DNA of 64,000 bases, from the NCBI GenBank assembly GCA_033816765.1, contig CM066299.1, positions 1-64,000 of the forward strand, written 5' to 3'. The position numbers were made by a program, and so were the translations under genes. The notes under the pieces are model-generated. The model did not search any database, had not been told where the DNA came from, and was given only the letters and a program-made list of their open reading frames with translations. Of this stretch, positions 56,050 to 64,000 are shown one piece after another; positions within the stretch are counted from its first letter, which is position 1; every line of letters begins with the position of its first letter. The DNA is from Nothopassalora personata. Lineage: Eukaryota; Ascomycota; Dothideomycetes; Mycosphaerellales; Mycosphaerellaceae.

Positions 56050-56950
56050 AGTTAGCGTAAGTTACGGGCTATACTATAGTACCTTATAATTAATGTTCGC
56101 GACTAGAGGGTTAAGAAGCTTAAGAATACTATCCTTAATATTATAACGTAGAATACGCTCCTTAGAGCTAAGAATAAGGGCCTTATAACTAGCCTTAATC
56201 TTAAGAAGAAGAAGTAGAAGTATAGTAAGGGCGTTTTTAAGAAGTTAAGAGCTAAAGATAACTAGGGTACTACATTCTTCTTACCTAATAGGATTAACTA
56301 GGCTAAGTAAATATAGTAGTAGATAGAGCTTAAAAAAGAGACTGTTAAGATGTAGCATCTTAAGGGGAGCTAACAGTTAGGTTGTGATCTAATAGCCTAA
56401 GGCATCCACGATAACTTAGCTTATCGGGAGACACCTTCTCTCCCCTTTAGCTTAGATAAACATCTAACACAATTAACACATTGGTTCCTAATATATTGCT
56501 GTATGCCCTATAGCTATTAGCCAGTTGAAGATTGATCTCTTACTCTACTCCGCTGCTAACTACGTATCCTATAAGGTCTCAACTTAACAGAGACTACTAT
56601 TACTAATAAGTAGCTTAAGAAGGAGGCTAGTACTACTAACTATAAAGCTAAGCGTATAGCTATTAAATTAAGGAAAGAATAACGTAGTAAGGCTACTACT
56701 ACGAAGAAGGTAGAAAAGGCTAAATAGGCTAAGTAACAATAGGCCGCAAAGTAGGCGGATAAGTAGCTATAATAATAACTCTAATAGTCCGTAAAGAAGC
56801 TACGATAATAACGTATCCGTAAGTAGCTAATAGTAAAGCTACCTATATATAAGAAGGAAGATAATAGGGTTAAAGAGCCGGATAGTCTAATCTAGGTAAG
56901 AACACGCTAAGTACGAGTAGTAATAGTACTACGACAGTTATAATAGCAAG
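56050..56950 (+). pseudogene. pogo/Fot1-type transposase C-terminal relic
   Basis: The plus strand reads RAKNKGLITSLNLKKKKQKY and, after a small insertion, a Lys/Gln/Arg-rich tail (KKVEKAKQAKQQQ ... KQADKQLQQQLQQS). This is the C-terminal pattern of fungal Tc1/mariner pogo-group (DDE_1) transposases (LRxENxGL...KKRKKxxK, then a KQ-rich tail). The catalytic core is absent. TAG/TAA stops at Gln codons. Split by the TIR element at 56374-56590. Confidence 0.6.
56374..56590. mobile_element. Small TIR element (MITE candidate), 217 bp
   Basis: The terminal 22 bp CAGTTAGGTTGTGATCTAAT-AG and the inverted CTGTTAAGTTGAGACCTTAT-AG match at about 17 positions. The interior has normal CpA/TpG content while both flanks are RIPped transposase sequence. 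Target duplication not clear. No coding capacity. Confidence 0.55.
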
Positions 56951-57312
56951 ACTTATATAGTTAATAGAACGTTATTTAAAGATAATATAGTTTAAATATT
57001 AAGTCGATAGCACTAATATTAAATAAACTACACCTTTAAGAACAACATAGGTTGTAACGATAGGGCCGTGCGTGATGTGCGACCGTGCGCCACGCGCACC
57101 TGACTTCTAGCCCACGATCCCGTGACCCTATGACCCCGTGACCCGGGACCCTATAACCCGTACGTATAGACAACACCGGATCTATACCTCTTATATAATC
57201 GTAGATTATATATACTATCTCGTACTTGATCGTAGAAGATATAAGATATAAGGAAAACGACCTACCCGCGAGGGCACCGCTAGGCCTTCGAATCTGCAAA
57301 AATCTCACTTTT
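56951..57312. other. Edge of the RIP zone
   Basis: AT-rich to about 57050. Then a GC-richer island with intact CpA/TpG (57053-57175) carries the reiterated phrase CCCGTGACCC / CCTATGACCCC, followed by TA-rich 57180-57300. It could include the end of a solo LTR (TGTAACGATAGGG start at 57053), but no matching end or target duplication was found. Confidence 0.5.
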
Positions 57313-57440
57313 TATCTAGTTAAGCAAGTCAAGTCAGTCAAGTATAGGCCATTAATATCAGTCAAGCAAGCAACTAGTCATTTATCCAAGCAAGTATGGC
57401 ATTTTGCGTCAGTCAAGTAACTTGAGTGCTTGATGACAGC
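57313..57440. repeat. Degenerate CAAG/CAGT short repeat at the boundary
   Basis: Irregular reiteration of GTCAAGTCAGTCAAG and CAAGCAAG motifs just where RIP bias stops. Confidence 0.7.
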
Positions 57441-57744
57441 ACTGTCCCAACAACCTACGGCTGGATCACCTCTTGGCCGTACTTTCTTGCGCAATCTCTC
57501 TTTCGGCCCAGCGCTTCGGGCGCAGTACTCGTATCCGCTGTTCGTCCTCGATCTAAAGAGTTCCTTCATGATGTTCCGGCCAGCGAGAGAAGATCCTGCC
57601 GGCGGCTGCTTGGACATCGGCGACAAAGCTGGCGCTTCTGCCAGTCGAAGATGTACTGTGCAAGCTGGTACTTGGTCCGTGGTAAAGACGATGCTGCAGG
57701 AAGAAAGTGATGATCCGGCGCCCATCGACGCGAAGTGGAACTAG
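57430..57744 (+). CDS. Weak hypothetical small ORF, 104 codons
   Basis: First unmutated frame after the RIP zone, ATG at 57430, TAG at 57742. Third codon positions are fairly GC-rich. The predicted peptide is Ser/Ala/Arg-rich, with no signal peptide, membrane segment or recognised domain. The 115-codon minus-strand frame (57378-57725) overlaps it and is about as plausible. It could be the last exon of a gene whose 5' part was lost in the transposon zone, or noncoding. Confidence 0.2.
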   Translation: MMTALSQQPTAGSPLGRTFLRNLSFGPALRAQYSYPLFVLDLKSSFMMFRPAREDPAGGCLDIGDKAGASASRRCTVQAGTWSVVKTMLQEESDDPAPIDAKWN

Positions 57745-58388
57745 GAAAGGGAGAGGCACAAGGGAGACCTCCAGTTCATGATGAGGGACAAATCCCATTT
57801 TTACTAAGAGAAGGGGGAAGGGGGGAAGGGGGGAGAGGAGGGAGGGCAGAGGAAGGAGAGGAGAAGGAGAAGGAGCATGTAAGGGGATGTAAGAGGAAGA
57901 AGAAGAAGAGGAAAATGTCAGGGGGCGTAGAGGGTATTATGTTATACATAACTTCCCTTCGAGAAGTGTCTCTGGAAGTCAGTGAGCCTGGAAACAATGA
58001 GACTAGACAAGGGGGATTTCAGACATGAGAGGAAGGATGAGATGGTGAAAGAGCAAGGTCGAGTCTGTGCCATCGCTGGCCAATGCGCGGCAACGCGCCT
58101 TCGCTTCAACGGGTAGGTATCTATGCAGTACGAGCATACTGGTTTCGCGCTGAAGTGCTCAGTCGCTGAAGTGTCAAGTCATAGCAGCCATGCTGCGCTC
58201 GTCTTTTTCATTCGTCTCAAAGTCATCGCTTCCGCTTGAACGCATCAAAGTCTCATCAATCGTAAACCATTTCATGCTATGTGCAATCGTCGTCAAGCAT
58301 TCCCCTGTTGTGGCAAGTCCTGCTGGAGTGCCGTCCGTCATTCAATAACACCACGTCTTGTTTGCTTCCTCGTTTCAATCATGTTCCT
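57745..58388. other. Intergenic, with polypurine tract
   Basis: 57808-57885 is an almost pure G/A tract, followed by more A/G-rich sequence to about 57915. Open frames here (57735-58028 plus, 57776-57997 minus) are composition artefacts. The remainder is 3' flank of the minus-strand gene at 58389. Confidence 0.6.
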
Positions 58389-59771
58389 TCAAACTTCCTG
58401 CGGGGGCAAGTTTCGTAACAAAGCCAGCTCGCGTGCAACACGTCGACGTCGTGCTTGCTTGCTCTCTCCTTCCAATCTGCCCTTCTTGATCAAGCTCCCG
58501 GCTCGTTGTGGATTGCTCGTGATGTCTTCTGGCCTGATGCTCCATCTCAACGTCTGGCCGCCACGGTTCTTCTCTGCAAGTTCGGGGGGAGGCATGTGAG
58601 GCTGCTGCTTGCCGAAGTGGTCGTTGGGCCTTGAGGAGCGAGTGGTGGTAGTGTTTTCATTGTTCGTGATAGCTGGCGCGCCCACTGCTTCGTGAATGGA
58701 AGGTGATGTGCCGGAGGAGATGCTCATGCTGAGACTGGATGCATGACGACGCGGCGGGACTTCTGAGGATGATGTGTCGCCTTCTTCTGCTGGCGTCGAT
58801 CGGTCTGCGCTAGGTCTGGCTGTTGTGTCGAGGCTCGGGCTTGAGCTACGAAGCTGGCTGTCGAGCTGGGAGCGTGTTTCTGGTTCTTGGTCGTCTGCTG
58901 GTGAGGCATTGGCCGCTGCTTGGAGCTGTGCCATGAACGATTCTTGGTCTGTCTCATCGGGTGTCGTTATCTGGAGTGGTTCGTCGTTGTATACTGTGTC
59001 CTCGTCGTCTGTCTCGTGATGTCTCGCTCTCTTGGTGTTGCTGCCTGGGGATATGTCTTCGTCCTCAGGCTCTTCGGCGGCTCTCTTACGCTTCTTCAAC
59101 GCGTCTACTGAAAGTCCTTTCTGCTTCATCTGCTCGTATCTGGCTCTCGCTTTCTCGATCTGGCCGTTCAGCTTGGCTATGGCGTGGATGTCGCGTACCA
59201 GCTGTAGACTGGCTGGCGGTGTCTCATCTTCCTGCTGGCTTCCTGGCTGTCTGACCGGGATGCTGTCCCTCAGCTCGTCTTCTTGTAGGCCTTGCACGCG
59301 GTAGCCATTCTTCTTCGCCTCTTCCTTCTTGCCGTTGATGGCGGCCTTCACCTCAGCCACGCCCACCATGCTGAGGTCGAAGGAGATGGCCTTCTCCGCA
59401 CGTGAGGCGGCGGCGGCGATGGTACTCTTGCGCTTCTTCTCCTCGGTCTTGGTGGTGGTGGTGGTGGTGGTGCTGCTGCTGCTGCTGCTGCTGCTCTTCT
59501 TCCTCTTCTGCGGAGGCTCTGGTGGTGCTGCTGCTGCTGCTGCTGGCGACGGCTCACGCCTGCGCTTCTTGCGTTCTGGCTCTTGAGTGAGCCACTCTGG
59601 TGGTGTGTCGGCGGTGGCCTCGTACACGCTGCCTCTCCAGCGGTAGACGCGCTTGGGCGCCTCGTCGCGCTTCTCGCCCAGCAGAGTGCTCTTGCCATCG
59701 ATGCGAAGCTCTGCTGGGATATCCGCAGCGACGAGGGCCACCGACGGCAGGGATTTGCGTGTGCCCACCAT
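58389..59771 (-). CDS. Hypothetical basic, low-complexity (probably nuclear) protein, 460 aa
   Basis: Single-exon frame, ATG at 59771 to TGA at 58389-58391. I chose this Met over the upstream one at 60113 because the 114 added residues run through a poly-C tract and look untranslated, while MVGTRKSLPSVALV starts a well-behaved protein; an AT-rich TATATAA lies about 40 nt upstream. Residues about 1-60 hold the only globular-looking part (ELRIDGK, RVYRWRGSVYE, PPEWL). KKRRR and KRKK clusters follow, with poly-Ala, poly-Ser and poly-Thr runs from trinucleotide repeats. Then come a helical Arg/Lys/Glu segment (QIEKARARYEQMKQKG), a KKRKR cluster, and a long acidic/Ser-rich region. The conserved-looking C-terminus is QTLRWSIRPEDITSNPQRAG ending in basic helices. 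Several nuclear-localisation-like clusters suggest a nuclear protein. I do not recognise the family. Confidence 0.8.
   Translation of the reverse strand: MVGTRKSLPSVALVAADIPAELRIDGKSTLLGEKRDEAPKRVYRWRGSVYEATADTPPEWLTQEPERKKRRREPSPAAAAAAPPEPPQKRKKSSSSSSSSTTTTTTTKTEEKKRKSTIAAAASRAEKAISFDLSMVGVAEVKAAINGKKEEAKKNGYRVQGLQEDELRDSIPVRQPGSQQEDETPPASLQLVRDIHAIAKLNGQIEKARARYEQMKQKGLSVDALKKRKRAAEEPEDEDISPGSNTKRARHHETDDEDTVYNDEPLQITTPDETDQESFMAQLQAAANASPADDQEPETRSQLDSQLRSSSPSLDTTARPSADRSTPAEEGDTSSSEVPPRRHASSLSMSISSGTSPSIHEAVGAPAITNNENTTTTRSSRPNDHFGKQQPHMPPPELAEKNRGGQTLRWSIRPEDITSNPQRAGSLIKKGRLEGESKQARRRRVARELALLRNLPPQEV
59461..59550 (-). repeat. Coding trinucleotide repeats (GGT/GCT runs)
   Basis: GGTGGTGGT and GCTGCTGCT runs on the plus strand encode poly-Thr, poly-Ser and poly-Ala in the 460-aa protein; likely length-variable between strains. 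Confidence 0.85.
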
Positions 59772-60816
59772 CTTGGGCGGGCGCGGCGGGCAGTGGTCGT
59801 CTGCCAAATTATATATGGTGGTGCTGCCGAGGGCTCGAGGATGGTGTTGCTGCTGTTGCTGCAGTGCTGGAGTCGCGGGCGCGTAGGAGGAAGAAAATGG
59901 TATCCAAAAAGCAACAGATGACCAAGCAGATTTGCAGCAAGATATATCTATCCAGCCAACAATTGTATTGCACGGAAGAGCTACAATTGTCGCGACTTCA
60001 AGCAACCCCCCCCCCCCCCCCCCCCCGCGCCCCACATCCCAGCCATGCGTCAGCAAGGATCTGCACAAACAATCCCTACGCCAATCAATGCTCGTGCGGA
60101 CAGTAAAGTACAATAACGGTTACAATAACGATTGCAATGCAAAAGAACTGTTGGTAACGAAGGCTCACGTCTTCTAATCTATTGTCATGACTGATACTGT
60201 GGAGTGGAAGGCTGGAGCAATAGCATGAAGCGACAAGTGTCTTCAAAATAAGTACCATTGCAATACAATATGTATGCCTGGGCACTATTGTAGACTTTGT
60301 GAACAATGACCTCGTTTGTGTCGTTACCAGGCAGCTTGACATATTTTGAATACAGAGCCGTCATCTCTTCCACAATACCATCTCATCATCAAACAATAGT
60401 CCTCGCCATAGCAGGAGCCTGTTTGCCTGTATCAAGCTCAACCTCCCGTGGCTTAGTCTGGTCAGCGCTTCATCGCGTCGCTGGCGAGGTCAGTTCTGGA
60501 CCGAGACATTGGCTCAGGCAGTGAAAGTCACCTTGTTACCTTCGTGGTGAGATTCGAGAGGGCTAAGTGCATGAGGCGCAGCCTTGTATTGGCATGTGAT
60601 GATTATTATGGCACGAAGGATCAGCTTGCGAAGTGCTATAGGAATCGTAGCGGATCCAATGTCGAGGACAGTCCCGAGTTCCCATTGCATTATCGTCATC
60701 ATCATCGTACAAAGCCATCTCGCGGTAGTTCCCAAGCAGTCTCATGTCCCAATCCCATCGAGCTCGCAGCTAAGCCAGAGAGAACCAGTCCAGGTACCTT
60801 ACTCCTTCCATGGCTT
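59772..60816. other. Intergenic region with a poly-C tract
   Basis: Holds the promoter of the 460-aa gene on the left side and the 3' flank of the MARVEL gene on the right. A 20-base poly-C run lies at about 60007-60026. Short frames on both strands have no support. Confidence 0.6.
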
Positions 60817-61401
60817 CTAGACGGCACTGTGCTTGTTACTCGAGCGTCTGCTGAAGAAGACCATCGCCATAGCACCGAGAGCAGCGAGAAAACCAATGAA
60901 CATGAAGGCGGTGGAGGTATTGAATCGAGTGCCTGCACTACCATCAAAGCCTGCTGCTTGCTTGCTGCGGAGCAGAGTCGAGTTCTGATTTCTTGTCAGA
61001 GTCTGTCTCATGAATGATGCAAAGTAGTAACTTACGATACCACCCACGAGGAAGAAGACGGCGGCGAGGGCATCGAACACGAGCACAACGACCCACGGGA
61101 CGGCGGTGACGCAGGCGGCGACGACTCCCACCACAGCATCGAGGAGACCGAATGCGCCGGTGAAGGAGGCATAGCCGAGGGAAGACGGCAGGCGTCCGAA
61201 GTTGCAGTACTTGTCGTGGAACCAGACTTTGCACTCCTCTTCGGCATCGTGTAGGTCCTCATAGAGCTTGGCGGACACTCCGAGGACGACGGCGGCGGCG
61301 ATGACCTTGAGTGGTCAGTTACTGGTGTCGGCGTCTTGATCTGATGTGGGACGTACCTGCACGAACCGAGTCGCGAGAAGACCAATGCGACCCTTCTCCA
61401 T
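60817..61401 (-). CDS. MARVEL-domain four-TM membrane protein, 160 aa, three exons
   Basis: Exon 1 61401-61357, exon 2 61305-61036, exon 3 60984-60817. Intron 1 (61306-61356, 51 nt) runs GTACGT...CAAG with a TAACTGAC-type branch site. Intron 2 (60985-61035, 51 nt) runs GTAAGT...ATCAG with CTGAC. The ATG at 61401 lies in GATCAAGATGG. Four hydrophobic helices: residues about 5-27 (IGLLATRFVQ then VIAAAVVLG across intron 1), about 52-75 (FGLLDAVVGVVAACV), about 77-104 (WVVVLVFDALAAVFFLVGGI) and about 130-150 (FMFIGFLAALGAMAMVFF). A basic tail SRRSSNK follows. Length and layout fit fungal MARVEL proteins (Nce102-like and relatives), which organise plasma-membrane or vesicle domains. Exact role unknown. 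Intron 2 is in frame and stop-free, so its retention would add 17 residues before TM4. Confidence 0.85.
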
Positions 61402-63802
61402 CTTGATCGTGTGTCTGATGCTGACCGGTGTGAGGAGTGCGAAAGCTGCGCGTGCTTGGGAGGCAAGAGCGTCAGGTAAGAACCAGCTTGTGTGTGTTGA
61501 CGAGCGGGATTTCAAATTGGTGGGAAACTGTCGGCGAAGTAACGGGAAAGACGCTCGGACAAGAGGATTTTGTGCTGTTCGGCGAGTCTATCAAGAGCAA
61601 AGTGGGCGTTTCCACTTCTTGTAGGACTCACCTGTAGGCAAACGCCCTCATGTGGCACAGTCGCAGCTCGGGCAACACGGCAGCTTCCGTGCAATGGAAC
61701 ACAACCTACCTCGAAACTCGACGCCGGCGCATACATCGGATACTGTTGCTGGAACTCTTCTGATTGCAGCATGAAGCGCGCATGCTTGCATGAACCGGTG
61801 AAGTCGAATGAGTTCCTCGTCGAAATCCTTCTAGACACTGCCACAAACCAGGAGCCGCCGGGTATTGTCACGTGCTGTATCTAGCCGCTTTACACAACGC
61901 GGCACAGCATCAGTATTTTCGGCCTCTGGTGTGAGTATCCATGGGCTGAGCTGAGAATGGTGCCGTAGTTCGTCGTGATACAGGTAGACCAATCCACCTC
62001 GTTCTCCTCCGTGCGTCGCAAACCCTGGGCTAGGGCCGTTGTGGGGACGACTTGTCTTCGATGATTGAACGCTTCTCGCTCCAGGCAACGCAACAGAGTC
62101 GCAAGATGTGGGTTGACCAAGAACGGCAGCGAATTAAGTTAAGATCCACCGAGATGCTGCGCACACAAGCAGCTGGTGGTCCTTTCGGTGGAAATAGAGT
62201 CGAGAGTCTGCCATCTTGCTTCCTTCTCTTAAGATGCTGCCTCAAAAGAGCATCTGTGCCCAGTTCGCAGCTGTGCGAATTCGCCTGGGATTCTAGCTTG
62301 TGCTTAATCAAGGAGACGGGCATGGCCACAAGATATATGATCGCTCTCTGAAGTGCTTGACGAAAGTGGTATGCTTGGCGAATCCTGCCGCCTGCTTGGC
62401 TAGAATCAGTGCATCAGGAAGTCAGCATGGTATATCAGGAACAGTCCTTTGCGCATATGCACAGCTTGAATTGTCTTCGAAATGCTATGGCCTGCAGGCA
62501 GCGAGCGATACATGATGCTGTCCCCTTGATCGAGCGGGTAACGACGTGGGCGGTCGGACTGAATGAGCATCCATATCGCAACGTGTCATCAGATACTCAT
62601 CACCATCCACATTCGACGATCCAGCTACCAGGTCTCGATGTCACAAGAATGGATCTCAGGACTCCACTGTGGAGCCATGTGAGTGGACGCTCTGAAGGGC
62701 CGGTCATTTCCCAGCCATATGGACGCTGTCACTGCGATCAAGACTAAGGAGCAGTACCGAACCAAGAGTTGGGAAACAACAGAGATATATGCTTCAGTCT
62801 CACGGAAGCCCAGATGTAGGACATCATCGCCGCAAAGAGGGCGGTTCCTTCTTTCTCGTGGGTGGTGCTCGCTCAGCTTGAACGCCAGTGGGATCTGTGA
62901 AGGATTGCACAGATTGCATCCCAAAACGTGCCATGCGAGGAACACGTGGGTATGCATGCATGGGCGTGGGAGAAGGATCAACATGCTAGCAAGAGTGGTC
63001 CCGACATTTGGTTGAAGGACGACTCTGGACTTTGCTCGTGCTGACCATGAAGTTCTCCTGTCCGCGATGTCAATGACCTTGCCGCGACAGGACCACGGGA
63101 TACCAGCAAGAGTCGAAGATGCTGCAGTCCGACGATTCCGTTAGCTTTCACGCGCTCCGGCATCGGCATAGTCAAGCTTCACGCTAGGCCGTCGCCTTAA
63201 GCAGGGCCGCTGCAGGGCTCCGCTCATGAAAACCAGACTTGCAGAGAGCGGAGAGCCAAGGCGAGCAAGATGCATGCCCACGCGGCGGCGGCATTGCTTG
63301 TGTTAGACAAGCGGAAGACAAATTCGATCGATTGCATATGATGAAGCCTCCCTCCCTCGTACGCAATAATAATACTGTACCGCTAGACCATCTTACGAGA
63401 GAGCTTCCAACGCCGAGCATTGCATCCTGCCGACATGGATTATTGCCACGCGACTGTGCAGACTGACCGGCGCTAGCGATCTGATACAGTATTATTGTTA
63501 TCCGATTCGACCAGGCTGATCAATGACATCCTTGCTCATCCGGAACAGCTTCTCCTCGTGGCTCACCCCCCGGATGCGAACACGCGTGGGATGGCAAATT
63601 GCCCCAAATTCCTCGAGTGGCGTCGTCGGTGCTTCCGGGCCGTCTCTCATTCACTGCCATATCTTATCTTCCGTCTTCGCAATAGGATCTACCCGCTCTC
63701 TTCTTCCTCACTTCACCTCCCTTTGACCAGAGGGCTTGAATGTCACTTGTTGGCCTCGCTTTCTCCGCCTCATCTGCGCCTCGTTGCTAGCCAGTCACCA
63801 GT
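61402..63802. other. Long divergent intergenic region
   Basis: 2.4 kb between the minus-strand MARVEL gene and the plus-strand transporter start. Many short frames occur on both strands, the longest 119 codons, and none shows a domain, signal peptide of convincing quality or paired splice sites. A GTGAGT donor on the minus strand at 61631-61626 could belong to a 5'UTR intron of the MARVEL gene. Base composition is unlike the RIP zone. Confidence 0.55.
63479..63668. promoter_or_regulatory. Candidate GATA-factor sites upstream of the transporter gene
   Basis: ATCTGATA at 63479-63486, TTATC (GATAA on the other strand) at 63498-63502 and TTATC at 63664-63668. All three lie within 325 bp upstream of the ATG at 63803. 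The first differs by one base from the ATCWGATAA site of fungal iron-regulatory GATA repressors. Functional status is inferred. Confidence 0.35.
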
Positions 63803-64000
63803 ATGGGTGTCTTCGACCAAATCCGCAACAGGCGCACCAACCAAATTGCCGCCGGCACCGATCACGACCAGAACACCTTCAAGGATGAGAGCAAGGTGTC
63901 ACACAATGTCGATTCGTCAGGCCCCGACACCGACAACTTGAGCTTGGAGGCCCAGAACGAGGTGAAGGTCCAGCAGGAGCCCGATCAAGTCACCAGCGAT
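63803..64000 (+). CDS. N-terminus of a probable MFS transporter (partial; siderophore-iron transporter type possible)
   Basis: ATG at 63803 opens a frame of 66 codons that runs off the end of the window without a stop. The peptide is hydrophilic: MGVFDQIRNRRTNQIAAG, then Asp/Asn/Ser-rich, then Glu/Val/Gln-rich, ending in PDQVTSD. Codon third positions are strongly C/G, as expected for a real gene. A long acidic cytosolic leader ending in a segment of the EVQ..PDQVT type precedes the first helix in many fungal MFS carriers, including siderophore transporters. No membrane helix is visible yet, so the assignment rests on leader character and GATA sites upstream. An unrelated soluble protein is possible. 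Confidence 0.5.
   Translation, partial: MGVFDQIRNRRTNQIAAGTDHDQNTFKDESKVSHNVDSSGPDTDNLSLEAQNEVKVQQEPDQVTSD

Noticed and set aside
57053..57175. Short solo LTR starting TGTAACGATAGGG.
   Set aside because: No convincing ...CA end or 5-bp target duplication could be found.
57735..58028. 97-codon Gly/Glu/Arg frame and its antisense partner.
   Set aside because: Product of the polypurine tract; no other coding sign.
59772..60113. N-terminal extension of the 460-aa frame (to 574 codons).
   Set aside because: It crosses a poly-C tract and has an unlikely composition; the downstream Met gives a cleaner start.
58774..60177. Many plus-strand frames opposite the 460-aa gene.
   Set aside because: Antisense shadows produced by its GC-rich third positions and trinucleotide repeats.
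61570..61884. 104-codon cysteine-rich plus frame that might suggest a small secreted protein.
   Set aside because: No proper signal peptide after the Met, no promoter or intron context, and an equally long minus frame overlaps it.
62625..63015. Frames of 110-119 codons on both strands as genes.
   Set aside because: Mutually antisense, no motif, ordinary intergenic composition.

Overview
This window is a chromosome end of a filamentous ascomycete. It opens with about 190 bp of CCCTAA repeats (the TTAGGG telomere type). About 57 kb of transposon-packed subtelomere follows, and then about 6.7 kb of ordinary gene-bearing DNA. The subtelomere is saturated with TpA, poor in CpA and TpG, and full of TAA/TAG stops where CAA, CAG or TGG would be expected. 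That is the mark of repeat-induced point mutation (RIP), known from Pezizomycotina. Short spliceosomal introns, a fungal MARVEL-type membrane protein and hairpin-forming intron-like repeats would fit a Dothideomycete, but the class is an inference.

Layout. 1-190 telomere. 341-7486 Ty1/copia element, minus strand. 7487-9323 RIP-damaged tail of a plus-strand LTR element with a 102-bp tandem repeat. 9580-29186 a RIP-inactivated SNF2-type helicase gene on the minus strand, cut into three blocks by two chromodomain-type Gypsy elements: A1 (12230-20073, plus, TSD CTAGG) and A2 (21297-28953, minus, TSD CCGTA). Each of these carries one copy of a nearly identical, undamaged ~760-bp retroposon (14089-14848 and 21775-22539) with its own 13-14 bp target duplication. 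29187-36589 Gypsy D (minus). 36590-41687 a fold-back structure made of an unrecognised ~1,000-codon reading frame and an inverted partial copy of it. 42290-43960 a deleted Gypsy fragment set between palindromes. 44086-51033 Gypsy C (plus). 51034-55314 Gypsy B (plus, 5'-truncated). 55315-56031 an inverted Gypsy B end. 56050-56950 a pogo/Fot1 relic with a small TIR element inside it. 57.0-57.4 kb is the edge of the RIP zone.

The undamaged part holds a predicted nuclear Lys/Arg-rich protein of 460 aa (58389-59771, minus), a three-exon MARVEL membrane protein (60817-61401, minus) and the first 66 codons of a probable transporter (63803 onward, plus), with some long intergenic stretches.

The most interesting signals are these. 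(i) Three Gypsy A/B copies carry an antisense frame of about 185 codons between pol and the 3' LTR. It encodes a six-cysteine cluster with Zn(II)2Cys6 spacing followed by a charged heptad-like region. (ii) Two of these copies also carry an antisense tRNA-like sequence. (iii) The SNF2-like gene contains repeated hairpin introns resembling introner-like elements. (iv) Three solo LTRs with perfect 5-bp TSDs, and the two retroposons, are unmutated inside heavily RIPped hosts, so they arrived after RIP stopped acting here. Everything rests on reading the sequence; no database search was run.
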